Source of the DNA: 2-12-FULL-41-17 sp964562855
GTDB taxonomy: Bacteria; Patescibacteriota; Microgenomatia; Curtissbacterales; GWA2-41-24
NCBI GenBank assembly: GCA_964562855.1
Contig: CAZLVB010000005.1
Location: forward strand, 1-38,239
Direction: 5' to 3'
Length of the DNA stretch: 38,239 nt
In this document: piece by piece, positions 23,645 to 31,460 of the stretch
Position numbering within the stretch: the first letter of the stretch is position 1
Layout of the letters: every line of letters starts with the position of its first letter
Program-made: the position numbers and the translations under genes
The notes under the pieces: model-generated
Told to the model about the DNA's origin: nothing
What the model saw: only the letters and a program-made list of their open reading frames with translations
The model's database searches: none

Positions 23645-23983
23645 ATGAAAATAATAAAGTTGAGTGAGACATCCGGAGAAAAAGGTAGCCATGGAGATTA
23701 TTTAGCGAAAGAACTAATTAAAACGGGTGCATTTCCTCCCATTCACTCTTTTGGACAGGTAACTCTGAAACCAGGACAGGAATCAAACATGCATGGTCAT
23801 GGAGGAAATTTTGAAATCTTTTTGGTGCTTAAAGGAAAAATGAAAATAGTTTTCGGCGAGGGCGAAGAAAAAGAATGTGATGAAGGCACGTGTGTTATCA
23901 CAGAAGAGAATGAAAAACACGCTGTAAGCAATCCATACCAAAAAAATTTAGAAATGCTTTATTTAACAGTTAAAAGTAAATGA
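23645..23983 (+). CDS. Cupin-domain protein
   Basis: A 112-residue single-cupin protein. Cupin motif 1 is seen in PGQESNMHGHGGNFEIFLVLKGKMKIVFGEG (His/His/Glu metal ligands) and motif 2 in CDEGTCVITEENEKHAVSN (His). Such small cupins bind a metal and may be isomerases, dioxygenases or sugar-binding sensors; the substrate is unknown. The ATG at 23645 was chosen because of the -10 box just upstream; an upstream GTG (23570) would add 25 residues that do not look like cupin. It overlaps the next gene by 4 nt. Confidence 0.8.
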   Translation: MKIIKLSETSGEKGSHGDYLAKELIKTGAFPPIHSFGQVTLKPGQESNMHGHGGNFEIFLVLKGKMKIVFGEGEEKECDEGTCVITEENEKHAVSNPYQKNLEMLYLTVKSK

Positions 23984-24438
23984 ATAAAAAGCTAAGAAAT
24001 TTGATAGAAGATTATCTCAAAGAAGCAAAGTTGATGCAACTTGCGACTTCTGTTAACGATCAACCTTGGGCTTGTAGTGTTTGGTTTGCGGCGGATGAAG
24101 ATTTGAATATCTTCTGGGTTTCTTCGACTACGAGACGACACTCCGGAGAGATTTTAAAAAATAAAAAAGTCGCTGCGACAATTGTATTACCTCACACTCC
24201 CGCTGATCCTCCGAGAGGACTTCAACTTCAGGGTGTCGCAGAAGTAATAGATAACAAAGCTGAAATAGACAAAGCCATTTCTGTCTATAAAGATCGAATA
24301 TTTCCGGTAGAAACAATTAGAGATCTTATGAACGACAAAGAAAAACCACATAAATTTTATCGAATAAAACCAACCCAATTTGTCCTCTTCGATGCTGTCA
24401 ATTTTGGGGATAACTGGAGACAAGAGTACAAACTATAA
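23980..24438 (+). CDS. Pyridoxamine 5'-phosphate oxidase-like flavin protein
   Basis: A 152-residue split-barrel protein: AKLMQLATSVNDQPWACSVWFAADEDLNIFWVSSTTRRHS (residues 17-56), KKVAATIVLP, and LQLQGVAEVID, the typical order for PNPOx-like proteins that bind FMN or F420. Many such proteins are general flavin reductases, and a role in vitamin B6 synthesis should not be assumed. The gene overlaps the cupin gene by 4 nt (ATGA) and abuts the hydrolase gene, so the three form a transcription unit. Confidence 0.82.
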   Translation: MNKKLRNLIEDYLKEAKLMQLATSVNDQPWACSVWFAADEDLNIFWVSSTTRRHSGEILKNKKVAATIVLPHTPADPPRGLQLQGVAEVIDNKAEIDKAISVYKDRIFPVETIRDLMNDKEKPHKFYRIKPTQFVLFDAVNFGDNWRQEYKL

Positions 24439-25164
24439 ATGGAAAAACAAATTAAGATCCCGATCGAAAATAAAAAGTATATATATGGCATTTTGCGAGG
24501 TTCGCTAATGAGTCCTCTTGTGATTTTTGTTCATGGGTTTACCGGTGATAGAAATGCACATCAATTCTTTAATGGAGCAAGATTTTTTGAGAAGATGGGA
24601 CTTTCTAGCTTTAGATTCAATCTATATCATTGGAAAAATGATGCAAGGAAACTTGAAGATTGCACTCTTTCCTTACATGGTCAAGATTTAGACGTAGTAG
24701 TTAAATATTTTCGCAACAAAGGTGTAAAGAAAATCTTTGTAGTTGGACACAGTTTTGGCGGAGTAACGGTGCTTCTTTCCAAAAAGAAAGATTTTGATGC
24801 GGCAGTCCTTTGGGATTCTTCTGGTGACAAAGACGTGAAACTAAAAGCAAAATACATCAAAGAATTAGACAAATATTATTTTAAAAATGATTCGGCCTAT
24901 GGTTTTACCATAAGTAAAGATATGTACGAAGAAAACAATAAAAAATTAAAACCATCTGAACTGATTAAAAAAATGCTTGTTCCAATAAAAATAGTCATAG
25001 CTGGAGCGGGGATAATGGTGAGTGAGGGTAAGGAATTATTTAAAAACGCTAATGAACCAAAGGCTATTGTTGTAATTACAAATGCAACTCATTGTTTTGA
25101 CGAAGATGGAGCGGAAGAAGAATTGTTTGAAGAAACTTACAGCTGGATAAAGCGGTATGTATAA
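24439..25164 (+). CDS. Alpha/beta hydrolase
   Basis: A 241-residue serine hydrolase. It has an oxyanion segment VIFVHGFTGDRNAHQ (near residue 29), a nucleophile elbow GHSFGGVT (near residue 108), an Asp in the MLVPIKIVIAGAG region, and a catalytic His near ATHCFDEDG. The fold covers esterases, lipases and peptidases; the substrate is not predictable. It starts immediately after the PNPOx-like stop codon and is the last gene of the unit. Confidence 0.85.
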   Translation: MEKQIKIPIENKKYIYGILRGSLMSPLVIFVHGFTGDRNAHQFFNGARFFEKMGLSSFRFNLYHWKNDARKLEDCTLSLHGQDLDVVVKYFRNKGVKKIFVVGHSFGGVTVLLSKKKDFDAAVLWDSSGDKDVKLKAKYIKELDKYYFKNDSAYGFTISKDMYEENNKKLKPSELIKKMLVPIKIVIAGAGIMVSEGKELFKNANEPKAIVVITNATHCFDEDGAEEELFEETYSWIKRYV

Positions 25165-25195
25165 AAAGTTCACATAATCACTATAGCCAGATTTT

Positions 25196-25204
25196 TGCTA
25201 TACT
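25196..25204 (+). promoter_or_regulatory. Extended -10 promoter of the Nudix gene
   Basis: TGCTATACT: TATACT (25199-25204) with upstream TG, ending 9 nt before ATG 25214. It predicts a leaderless transcript. Confidence 0.5.
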
Positions 25205-25213
25205 CAAGTGCAT

Positions 25214-25762
25214 ATGAGTAGTCCACCAAACTCCTGGAAAAGACTTTCATCGAAAATAGTACACAAAAATCCATTTTTCAAAATAAGAGAAGACGAAGTG
25301 GTAAGACCTAATGGGAAAAAGAGCAAATTCTATTTAATAGATATGCCAAAATCCGTAATGATAGTTCCGCTAACCTCAAATTACGAAGTTTACCTTATTG
25401 GATTATGGCGATATACAACAAATATGTACTCTTGGGAAATTCCGGGTGGAGCAGTTGAAAAGGAGGACATTATTGAAAATGGAAAAAGAGAATTGCAAGA
25501 AGAAACTGGTCTTGTATCCGATAATTGGGAGGACTTAGGAATGTATCAAGCGATGAACGGTAGCAATAATAAAATTGGGCATGTTTTATTAGCCAAAAAT
25601 GTAGTTGAGACCGGTGGCCACAATAAGGAAGAGGAAGGAATTGCGGAAGTCAAAAAAGTTCCAATTAAAGAGGTAATTGAAATGATAAAAACCGGAGAGA
25701 TAACCGATTCCCACACAATTTCCGCTCTAACACTTGCCGCACTAAAGATAGGTTTAATTTGA
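25214..25762 (+). CDS. Nudix hydrolase, ADP-ribose pyrophosphatase-like
   Basis: A 182-residue protein. The Nudix box is GGAVEKEDIIENGKRELQEETGL (about residues 75-97), matching the Gx5Ex7REUxEExGU pattern with one extra residue, with REL..EE binding magnesium. The N-terminal strand pattern (HKNPFFKIREDEVVRPNGKKSKFYLID) and PKSVMIVPL resemble NudF-type ADP-ribose pyrophosphatases, which clean up ADP-ribose and sugar nucleotides. The in-frame GTG two codons earlier is possible, but the -10 box position favours the ATG. It stands alone. Confidence 0.88.
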   Translation: MSSPPNSWKRLSSKIVHKNPFFKIREDEVVRPNGKKSKFYLIDMPKSVMIVPLTSNYEVYLIGLWRYTTNMYSWEIPGGAVEKEDIIENGKRELQEETGLVSDNWEDLGMYQAMNGSNNKIGHVLLAKNVVETGGHNKEEEGIAEVKKVPIKEVIEMIKTGEITDSHTISALTLAALKIGLI

Positions 25763-25780
25763 CTAACAAGTTCAAATATA

Positions 25781-25826
25781 GTGGTTCGATAAATTATAAT
25801 AGTGAGCGTAGTCGAACTACTCACCA
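25781..25826. repeat. REP-like palindrome
   Basis: Core GTGAG (25802-25806) and CTCAC (25820-25824) with inner TAGT-CGA-ACTA; GTGAGCGTAGTCGAACT matches the unit at 754-770 in 15 of 17 positions. A GGTTCGAT half-unit lies upstream. It lies between convergent genes. Confidence 0.65.
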
Positions 25827-25851
25827 TTTACAATCAACTAGTGCCGGCTCT

Positions 25852-26253
25852 TTAACCTGTTGGTGAAGGTTGGGGCGATTCTTGGGCTTTTTCAACTACA
25901 CATTTATCCAATTTTTCCTGATCTTCAGAAGATAAATTAGAGGCATTTCCGGCTTCGATTATTTTTCCTATGGATTCTTCACTTAAAGCGCTTCTGACAC
26001 ATTCGATATTAACTTTACCGACTCCCGGAAGATCAGCCTCCGTAGGTGCCTGAGTTTCAGTTGCAGTTTGTGGACTTTGAGGTTTTGCAAAAAGCCCGCT
26101 AAAAAAACCCTGCCTTATTTGTGAATAAATTACAAGTAAAAAAAAGACACCGATGATTATCCAAATAGCCACAAACACCCCTGCTAAAACGACCAGGAAT
26201 TTAGGTGGCCAAAGATTTTGTGTCGCTTTTTTGGGATTTGTCTTTGCCGGCAT
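25852..26253 (-). CDS. Single-pass membrane protein of unknown function
   Basis: A 133-residue protein: short cytoplasmic head with a proline patch (NLWPPKF), one membrane helix (residues 20-45), a Pro/Thr/Gln-rich linker, and a small helical domain with two cysteines (NIECVRSALSEE...EKLDKCVVEKAQ) that could form a disulfide outside the cell. It ends in PQPSPTG. No known domain. Its last 24 or so codons exist again at 20058-20151 as a fragment. No clear ribosome site. Confidence 0.65.
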   Translation of the reverse strand: MPAKTNPKKATQNLWPPKFLVVLAGVFVAIWIIIGVFFLLVIYSQIRQGFFSGLFAKPQSPQTATETQAPTEADLPGVGKVNIECVRSALSEESIGKIIEAGNASNLSSEDQEKLDKCVVEKAQESPQPSPTG

Positions 26254-26294
26254 ATCGGCTGATCATACGCTTTTTGAAAAAGCATTGCAATTAG

Positions 26295-26852
26295 TTAAAA
26301 TTTGTAAATTTTGGTTTCAGTTACAACAATATCCATAACAATATCCTGTTTTTCTTTGGGTAACCTACCAATTACTTGAAAGTTGTAAGCGAGTCCTATT
26401 CTTAATACATTAGCACTCGACAGCAGCTTATCAAAAACACCCTTGCCATAGCCAAGTCGTACTCCATCTTTTGAGAAAGCAAGGCCAGGTATGATTGCTA
26501 CCTCTATTAATTGCACATCGACACCCTCATACTTTTTTGGCTGCATTATTCCAAATGGACCCTTTTCTAAATCTTTCCAATTGGTAAATTTTGTGAAGTA
26601 ATAAACGTTGTCAGTTTTGGAAAAATAAGGGCAGTATAGGTTTTTATTCTGCGCTGTGAGTTTATTTATTATAAATTTGGTATCAACCTCATTATTCACA
26701 GGAAGATAAATTAAAAAATTTTTTTTATCTACTATATCGTTAAATAAAAAAAATCTTTTGGCGATTTGTCGACTTTTCGCCTCAACTTCAGAAGCTGTTA
26801 ACTCTAGTCTTTTTGAAAGATATATTTTTCTTAAACTATTTTTACTTAACAC
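26295..26852 (-). CDS. 5-formyltetrahydrofolate cyclo-ligase
   Basis: A 185-residue enzyme that converts 5-formyl-THF to 5,10-methenyl-THF with ATP, returning a stored folate to the one-carbon pool. It shows an N-terminal basic LRKIYLSKRLEL, the NEVDT motif, and the C-terminal signature PGLAFSKDGVRLGYGKGVFDKLL. The start is GTG; a TATAAT on the same strand ends 6 nt upstream, so the mRNA may again be leaderless. The gene stands alone, 41 nt from the membrane-protein gene ahead of it. Confidence 0.9.
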   Translation of the reverse strand: MLSKNSLRKIYLSKRLELTASEVEAKSRQIAKRFFLFNDIVDKKNFLIYLPVNNEVDTKFIINKLTAQNKNLYCPYFSKTDNVYYFTKFTNWKDLEKGPFGIMQPKKYEGVDVQLIEVAIIPGLAFSKDGVRLGYGKGVFDKLLSSANVLRIGLAYNFQVIGRLPKEKQDIVMDIVVTETKIYKF

Positions 26853-27041
26853 CCTCTAATTATATATTTTCTTTATTTAAAGGGAGTTGAGTAAATAAAT
26901 GATGTATGAGGAAAATTAATGATCAAATAAATTGTGGTAGATTACGAGATCTATGGACAAGTGAGCTTGATTCTCATCAAATGAGTTTGCGCACAAAGTG
27001 GCAGCTGACAAATTATTCGACAGGTTGCTTTAAAAAGTGTT

Positions 27042-27452
27042 CTATCTCTTAGATTTTGCTTGAGCCTTCATAGCTCCAGTCGCGTAAGCGACGCCCCATT
27101 GTACCAGTGTCACAACTGCAGCCAAAACAAAAACCCACAAAATACTAGATATTCCAAGACCGGTTAGAACCGCCAGCCTTTTAATTACCCAGAGGGTGAC
27201 AAAATTAACAACCAAAAAAACTAATGCCCAAAGTTTGTCATCCTTTAGCCTAAACCCGCTTTTTTCAACAACTTGGGGTGTCAATGTAGTAATCAGTGTC
27301 AAAACTAATCCTGCGATTATTGCAGCCAGCGACGGGGAAACTTTATCATTGCCTAAAACAACGTTCCCTTTTAAAACGGCCGCGGCTATTAAAAATACCA
27401 CAGAGTTTCCAACCCAAAAGCTTAAAAAATTAACAAGCTGTTTTTGATTCAA
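27042..27452 (-). CDS. Four-helix membrane protein, holin-like
   Basis: A 136-residue protein with four membrane segments (about 10-28, 41-62, 76-93 and 98-123) and a basic C-terminus (KAQAKSKR). The layout resembles the Mycobacterium-type 4-TMS phage holin superfamily (Phage_holin_4_2), which is widespread in non-phage genomes and has no proven role there. The start is TTG, chosen because GGGAGGTG stands 6-7 nt before it. A hairpin at 27470-27504 lies directly upstream of this ribosome site. Confidence 0.6.
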   Translation of the reverse strand: MNQKQLVNFLSFWVGNSVVFLIAAAVLKGNVVLGNDKVSPSLAAIIAGLVLTLITTLTPQVVEKSGFRLKDDKLWALVFLVVNFVTLWVIKRLAVLTGLGISSILWVFVLAAVVTLVQWGVAYATGAMKAQAKSKR

Positions 27453-27469
27453 ATTTTCACCTCCCCTCG

Positions 27470-27504
27470 CCCTCCGAAGCTCTGCACTGCAGAGCGAAGG
27501 AGGG
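27470..27504. repeat. Long palindrome in the leader of the holin-like gene
   Basis: CCCTCC-GAA-GCTCTGCA-C-TGCAGAGC-GAA-GGAGGG: two perfect stems (6 and 8 bp) separated by symmetric GAA/GAA internal loops. It sits just before the GGGAGGTG site on the minus strand, so it could affect translation. Confidence 0.65.
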
Positions 27505-27603
27505 TTCTACATTTTAGGATAGATCATGAAGTGCGCCCCAGTCAAACCGATTCGGGATTAAATTGACTTAAGCTACCACCTGTAGTAGATTGATGATAGC
27601 AAG

Positions 27604-27906
27604 ATGATCCCTCAGGAGCAGATAATAGATAAATTAAAGCAATGTATTGACCCTGAACTTGGTATTAACATTGTCGATTTGGGATTAATCTACAGTATTA
27701 ATATTGAAGGTTCTCGGGTATGTGTTCTTATGACTTTGACTACTGCCGGATGTCCCCTGGAATCTTATTTTGTTAAAGACATCTCCACAAAGCTTAAATC
27801 CCTTAGAGGAATTTCGGACGTAACTGTTGAAATGACCTTTGATCCCCCTTGGAATCCCTCCAAGATGTCAGCGGAATCGAAAGACGTTCTTGGCTTTGTC
27901 AATTAA
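27604..27906 (+). CDS. MIP18/DUF59-family iron-sulfur assembly factor
   Basis: A 100-residue protein of the SufT/PaaD/MIP18 type: IDPELGINIVDLGLIYSINIEG (residues 15-36), MTLTTAGCPLESYF with the conserved reactive Cys near residue 50, and VEMTFDPPWNPSKM. These proteins help mature Fe-S clusters, though no suf genes are in this window. A TTGACT-17 bp-TAGATT promoter precedes it (27562-27590), with a predicted leader of only about 5 nt and no ribosome site. It is a single gene. Confidence 0.88.
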   Translation: MIPQEQIIDKLKQCIDPELGINIVDLGLIYSINIEGSRVCVLMTLTTAGCPLESYFVKDISTKLKSLRGISDVTVEMTFDPPWNPSKMSAESKDVLGFVN

Positions 27907-27921
27907 CTTGGTAATTAGCAG

Positions 27922-27951
27922 TTGACTTTTTGGGTTTTATTCGGGTATAGT
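27922..27951 (+). promoter_or_regulatory. Upstream promoter of nrdR-nrdJ
   Basis: TTGACT (27922-27927), 18-bp spacer, TATAGT (27946-27951). Transcripts from here would read through the NrdR boxes at 27988-28032. Confidence 0.5.
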
Positions 27952-27978
27952 ATTTTTCCACCTGTCATTTTTAGGGGC

Positions 27979-28032
27979 TTGACAAGAGGTATATGTAGTG
28001 TCTAATCTGAAAGTAGACCACAATATATTGTG
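27979..28032 (+). promoter_or_regulatory. NrdR-controlled promoter with two NrdR boxes
   Basis: Promoter TTGACA (27979-27984), 18-bp spacer, TAATCT (28003-28008). Box 1 (GGTATATGTAGTGT, 27988-28001) lies between -35 and -10. Box 2 (CACAATATATTGTG, 28019-28032) is a perfect palindrome matching the NrdR consensus. The centres are 31 bp apart, the three-turn spacing known for NrdR pairs. The operon encodes NrdR itself, so this is an autoregulatory loop. Confidence 0.85.
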
Positions 28033-28072
28033 CTTTTGGAAGTTTCGTGAAACTTCTGCCGAAACCAAAAGC
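28032..28072 (+). repeat. Nested hairpin in the nrdR leader
   Basis: GCTTTTGG (28032-28039) pairs with CCAAAAGC (28065-28072). Inside, AAGTTTC (28040-28046) pairs with GAAACTT (28049-28055). It is not a cobalamin riboswitch: it is far too short. It may be another mobile palindrome or an mRNA-stability element. Confidence 0.55.
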
Positions 28073-28122
28073 AGTTAATTTCAAAACATTGGGCAGTTAA
28101 TAAAGAATTTGAGGGAAGCAGG

Positions 28123-28584
28123 GTGATTTGTCCTTTTTGTGCACACGAGGAAACTCGAGTAGTTGATAAAAGAGAAGGTTCAGACGGCAAAACAACGCGC
28201 AGACGTAGAGAATGTCAAAAATGCACTCGCAGGTTCACTACTTTCGAGAGGGTCGAGACACTCGATCTTTTAGTTGTCAAAAAAGACAACAGGAGAGAAA
28301 TATTCGACAGAGTAAAACTGAGAAGCGGCATAATTAAAGCTTGCGAGAAAAGACCGGTTTCTGCGCAAGATATTGAAAAAATTATAGACGAGATTGAAGG
28401 AGAACTTAGGAAAAATAATGCTCAAGAAGTTACTAGTAAGAAAATCGGCGAATTGGTTACGAAAAAACTTAAAAGGTTAGACGATATTGCTTATATCAGG
28501 TTTGCCAGTGTTTATAGGCAATTTGCAGACTTGTCTGATTTCGAAAAAGAGTTAGCCAAATTATCCAAGGGTTTTAGAAAATGA
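28123..28584 (+). CDS. nrdR: Transcriptional repressor NrdR
   Basis: A 153-residue regulator of ribonucleotide reductase genes. The N-terminal zinc ribbon has Cys3, Cys6, Cys31 and Cys34 with RRRREC; the ATP-cone domain (about residues 46-136) includes VVKKDNRREIFDRVKLRSGI and KRPVS. It senses ATP/dATP and binds paired NrdR boxes, which lie upstream of this very gene. It begins at GTG and ends in an ATGA overlap with nrdJ. It is normal in length and fully conserved in its motifs. Confidence 0.95.
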   Translation: MICPFCAHEETRVVDKREGSDGKTTRRRRECQKCTRRFTTFERVETLDLLVVKKDNRREIFDRVKLRSGIIKACEKRPVSAQDIEKIIDEIEGELRKNNAQEVTSKKIGELVTKKLKRLDDIAYIRFASVYRQFADLSDFEKELAKLSKGFRK

Positions 28585-31454
28585 TAAAAAAGTTAAAAAA
28601 AATAAGACAAAAAATAACAAGGGATGACGTCAGAAAAATAGGACGAAAAATCCCCTTATCGCCTAAAGATCTTTTTGAGCCTACACTCTCCGATAATGCT
28701 GTCTATATCGCCAAGACTCGTTATGCATTCAGAAACGAAAAAGGGGAACCCGTGGAAACCCCCAAAGAAATGTTTTGGAGAATTGCCTATTATATCGGTA
28801 CCGCAGATCGTCTCTACTCGCCTCGCGAAGAGGGCCAAGACGAAAAAACCCACAAAAAAACCGCCAAAGAGTTTTACGAGTTAATGGCTTCTCAAAGATT
28901 TATTCCCAATACTCCAACCCTAGTTAACTCTGGCAAGGTAGGCCAATCGCTTTCTGCTTGTTTTGTGCTGCCTGTTGAAGACGACATGGAATCGATCCTT
29001 AAAACTATGCGTGATATGGCTATGATTCACAAAATGGGTGGTGGCACCGGATTTTCTTTCTCTAGGCTTCGTCCTAAAGACGATATTATTGGAACCAGTA
29101 AAGGCAAATCCACCGGACCGGTTGCTTTCTTGCAGGCGTATAACGATGTGACGTCACAGATTCGTCAAGGAGGTGTAAGACGTGGTGCCAACATGGGCAT
29201 TCTTCATTACACCCATCCTGACGTTCTGCGATTTGCAGTCCATAAAGTCGACGAATTTTCACTTACAAACTTTAATATTTCAGTTACTGTTACCGAGGAT
29301 TTTATGGAAAAAGTCAAAAATGATGCAAAGTACGTTTACACTGAGAGTAATCGAAGTGTAGAAAGTGATAAAGAGTTCGACCAGGCTGTCGAAAATATTG
29401 TTGGCCAAATCAAAGAGGCGTATGCAATCCGTGATCTTGATCTCAAAAATGTCCGCGTGGAAGAAGGTGTTTCCAAACTCTACGAACTTTGCCGGTCAAC
29501 TCACAAAGATGAAGGCTACGATCTTATAAACCCCAGAACGGGTGTGGTAACCGACCGACTCAATGCTAAGAAATTCTTTAATCTTTTAACAAGACTTGCC
29601 TGGCAATATGGAGATCCGGGCATGATTCTTATCGACCGCGTTAACAATTCCCGAGCTAACCCGACTCCCAACATCGGCCTGATTGAAGCGACCAATCCTT
29701 GTGCCGAACAGCCCTTACTGCCTTACGATGCTTGCACTTTAGGTTCTATTAATCTCTCAAAGTTCGTCGAAGGCACCGAAGGTGCCGAAGATCCCGGGCG
29801 AAGTCGAGGGATAGATGAAAGGGTCAATTGGCAAGATCTCAAAGCAGCCATTCATACCGCCATTCATTTCCTGGACAACGTGTTAGATATGAATGAGTAT
29901 CCAGTTGAAGAAATTGCCGAAATGACCGCAAAAATCAGAAGAGTCGGCCTAGGAGTCATGGGTTGGGCAGATATGTTGGTTAAATTAGGTATTGGCTACG
30001 ATGCCAAGGAGGGTTTTGATCTGGCAGAAAAGGTTATGCAGTTCGTCCAAAGGGAAGCAGACAACGCCAGTTGCGATCTTGCAAAGATCAGAGGAGTTTT
30101 TCCTGCATTTAAGGGATCGATTTATGACAAGCCTGCCCGTCGGAGCATTAGCGAAGGCGGGAAAGACGGTCTTCGCGTGCGGAATGCCGCCAGAACTACA
30201 ATTGCTCCGACAGGAACGATCTCACTTCTGGCCGATTGTTCAAGCGGTATCGAGCCTCATTTTGCCCTGACTTATGCAAAAAACACAATCGAGGGAAAAA
30301 GACTTTTTAACACCAACCCTTATTTTATGAAAGCTTTAAAAACTGAAGGTTTAGAATCCGAAGAACTGCTTGCAAAAATCGAGGAAAACCACGGCTCCAT
30401 TCAAAGTCTTGAAGATTTACCTGAAGACTTAAAGAAGATCTTTGTCGTGGCAGGAGATATTTCTCCCGATGATCATGTTCGCATGGCGGCTGCTTTTCAG
30501 AAATTCACAGACAACGGCATCTCCAAAACTATCAACTTTCCAAACGAGGCGACAGTCGAAGACGTAAGACAAGCTTATTGGCTAAGCTACGAACTTGGCT
30601 GCAACATGATCACGATTTACAGGGACGGATCACGCGTCAAGCAAGTTCTAGAAGTTAAAAAGGGTGAATCTTATTATGATCAACTTGCAGGTCACCGATC
30701 CCGAGAGAATTCGAGGGGTAAAACGTTCGACGAGGAAGGAAACGAAGTGCCGATTTTGCCCAGGAAAAAACCGACTCCCCAGGAAGCATGGGGGATGCGT
30801 GTTCGCAAAAAGGCAGACGTCGGCTATGTTTATACTTCCGTCTTTCGCGACGGGGAAGGCGATCCGGTTGAAGTTTTTGTAACCATCGGTAAAACCGGCG
30901 GCTATGTTGCCGGTGCCGCCGAAATCACGGGCCGACTGGCTTCTCGAGCACTTAAATACGGAGCAACGCTGGAAGAGGTTGCCTCAGATCTAGTTGGTAT
31001 TTCCTGCGGTACTCCTTATGGGCTTGGTCCGGAAAGTGTCCTTTCGGCATTCGATGCCGTTGGAAAATCTCTTCTTGAAATTGCCAGAACCAAACAACTG
31101 CAACTTCCGGAAATTGAAGATCAGGCTGTTAAAGTTATGCCTCAAGACATGACAGGTAGCGCAAACGGTGCTTCAAACGGCCAGTCGAATGGTTACAGTA
31201 ACGGTCACCCAAAGGCTAACGGGAAAACAATTCAGATGAAACTGAGTTCATCTTCAGAGCATTTTGATATCGGACAAAGTGCCGGTCTTGCAGTAGCTAC
31301 CACAAATCCTGCTGCGCCGACTGCACCCTTTGATGAGGAGAAAGTAATCGAAAGCAAGTTTTCGATTTGTCCGGATTGCTCCAGCCCCGTAGTTTACATG
31401 GAAGGCTGCCGCCAATGCATCAACCCCACCTGCGGCTGGTCTAAGTGCAGCTAA
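28581..31454 (+). CDS. nrdJ: Class II adenosylcobalamin-dependent ribonucleotide reductase
   Basis: A 957-residue enzyme that makes deoxyribonucleotides without oxygen, using B12. Active-site residues: redox pair Cys127 and Cys385, thiyl Cys374 in NPCAEQ (with Glu376); APTGTISLLADCSSGIEP and INFPNEAT are intact. The C-terminus has the zinc-like CxxC...GCRQCINPTCGWSKCS. It is larger than Thermotoga NrdJ: four palindromic segments are translated within it (near residues 253-260, 398-411, 519-527 and 705-713), and a linker of NG repeats lies before the tail. B12 biosynthesis is not seen here. Confidence 0.95.
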   Translation: MIKKLKKIRQKITRDDVRKIGRKIPLSPKDLFEPTLSDNAVYIAKTRYAFRNEKGEPVETPKEMFWRIAYYIGTADRLYSPREEGQDEKTHKKTAKEFYELMASQRFIPNTPTLVNSGKVGQSLSACFVLPVEDDMESILKTMRDMAMIHKMGGGTGFSFSRLRPKDDIIGTSKGKSTGPVAFLQAYNDVTSQIRQGGVRRGANMGILHYTHPDVLRFAVHKVDEFSLTNFNISVTVTEDFMEKVKNDAKYVYTESNRSVESDKEFDQAVENIVGQIKEAYAIRDLDLKNVRVEEGVSKLYELCRSTHKDEGYDLINPRTGVVTDRLNAKKFFNLLTRLAWQYGDPGMILIDRVNNSRANPTPNIGLIEATNPCAEQPLLPYDACTLGSINLSKFVEGTEGAEDPGRSRGIDERVNWQDLKAAIHTAIHFLDNVLDMNEYPVEEIAEMTAKIRRVGLGVMGWADMLVKLGIGYDAKEGFDLAEKVMQFVQREADNASCDLAKIRGVFPAFKGSIYDKPARRSISEGGKDGLRVRNAARTTIAPTGTISLLADCSSGIEPHFALTYAKNTIEGKRLFNTNPYFMKALKTEGLESEELLAKIEENHGSIQSLEDLPEDLKKIFVVAGDISPDDHVRMAAAFQKFTDNGISKTINFPNEATVEDVRQAYWLSYELGCNMITIYRDGSRVKQVLEVKKGESYYDQLAGHRSRENSRGKTFDEEGNEVPILPRKKPTPQEAWGMRVRKKADVGYVYTSVFRDGEGDPVEVFVTIGKTGGYVAGAAEITGRLASRALKYGATLEEVASDLVGISCGTPYGLGPESVLSAFDAVGKSLLEIARTKQLQLPEIEDQAVKVMPQDMTGSANGASNGQSNGYSNGHPKANGKTIQMKLSSSSEHFDIGQSAGLAVATTNPAAPTAPFDEEKVIESKFSICPDCSSPVVYMEGCRQCINPTCGWSKCS
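29338..29359. repeat. REP-like palindrome in nrdJ (1)
   Basis: ACACT (29338-29342) and AGTGT (29355-29359) around GAGAGTAATCGA, core CTGAGAGTAATCGAAG. It encodes YTESNRSVE within about 55 residues that have no counterpart between MEKVKNDA and GYDLINPRTG in other NrdJ proteins as I recall them. Confidence 0.65.
29772..29812. repeat. REP-like palindromes in nrdJ (2)
   Basis: GGCACC-GAA-GGTGCC (29772-29786), then ATCCC (29791-29795) and GGGAT (29808-29812) around GGGCGAAGTCGA. The second matches the GAGCGAAGTCGA core seen between genes. It encodes EGTEGAEDPGRSRGID, an extra segment after SINLSKFV. Confidence 0.7.
30136..30161. repeat. GC-rich palindrome in nrdJ (3)
   Basis: CCCG (30136-30139) and CGGG (30158-30161) with inner TCGGAGC/TTAGCGAAGG. 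This is a degenerate copy of a palindrome with CCCGCCGAAGC/TTAGCGAAGG arms that I recall from CPR genomes. It encodes PARRSISEGGK just before RNAARTTIAPTG. Confidence 0.55.
30694..30719. repeat. REP-like palindrome in nrdJ (4)
   Basis: ACC-GAT-CCC...GGGGT with core CCGAGAGAATTCGAGGG. It encodes HRSRENSRGK, in a different frame from palindrome 2 but in an equally variable spot after the KKGESYYD segment. Confidence 0.55.
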
Positions 31455-31460
31455 AGCTTC

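Noticed and set aside
27042..27452. Holin-like protein as sign of a prophage
   Set aside because: No other phage gene is nearby and this superfamily is common in ordinary bacterial chromosomes.
27958..28122. Cobalamin riboswitch before nrdR-nrdJ
   Set aside because: The leader is too short and lacks the B12-box; the regulatory signals are NrdR boxes.
28581..31454. Intein or group I intron in nrdJ
   Set aside because: The extra length is made of short palindromic segments and a linker; no splicing or endonuclease motifs are seen.
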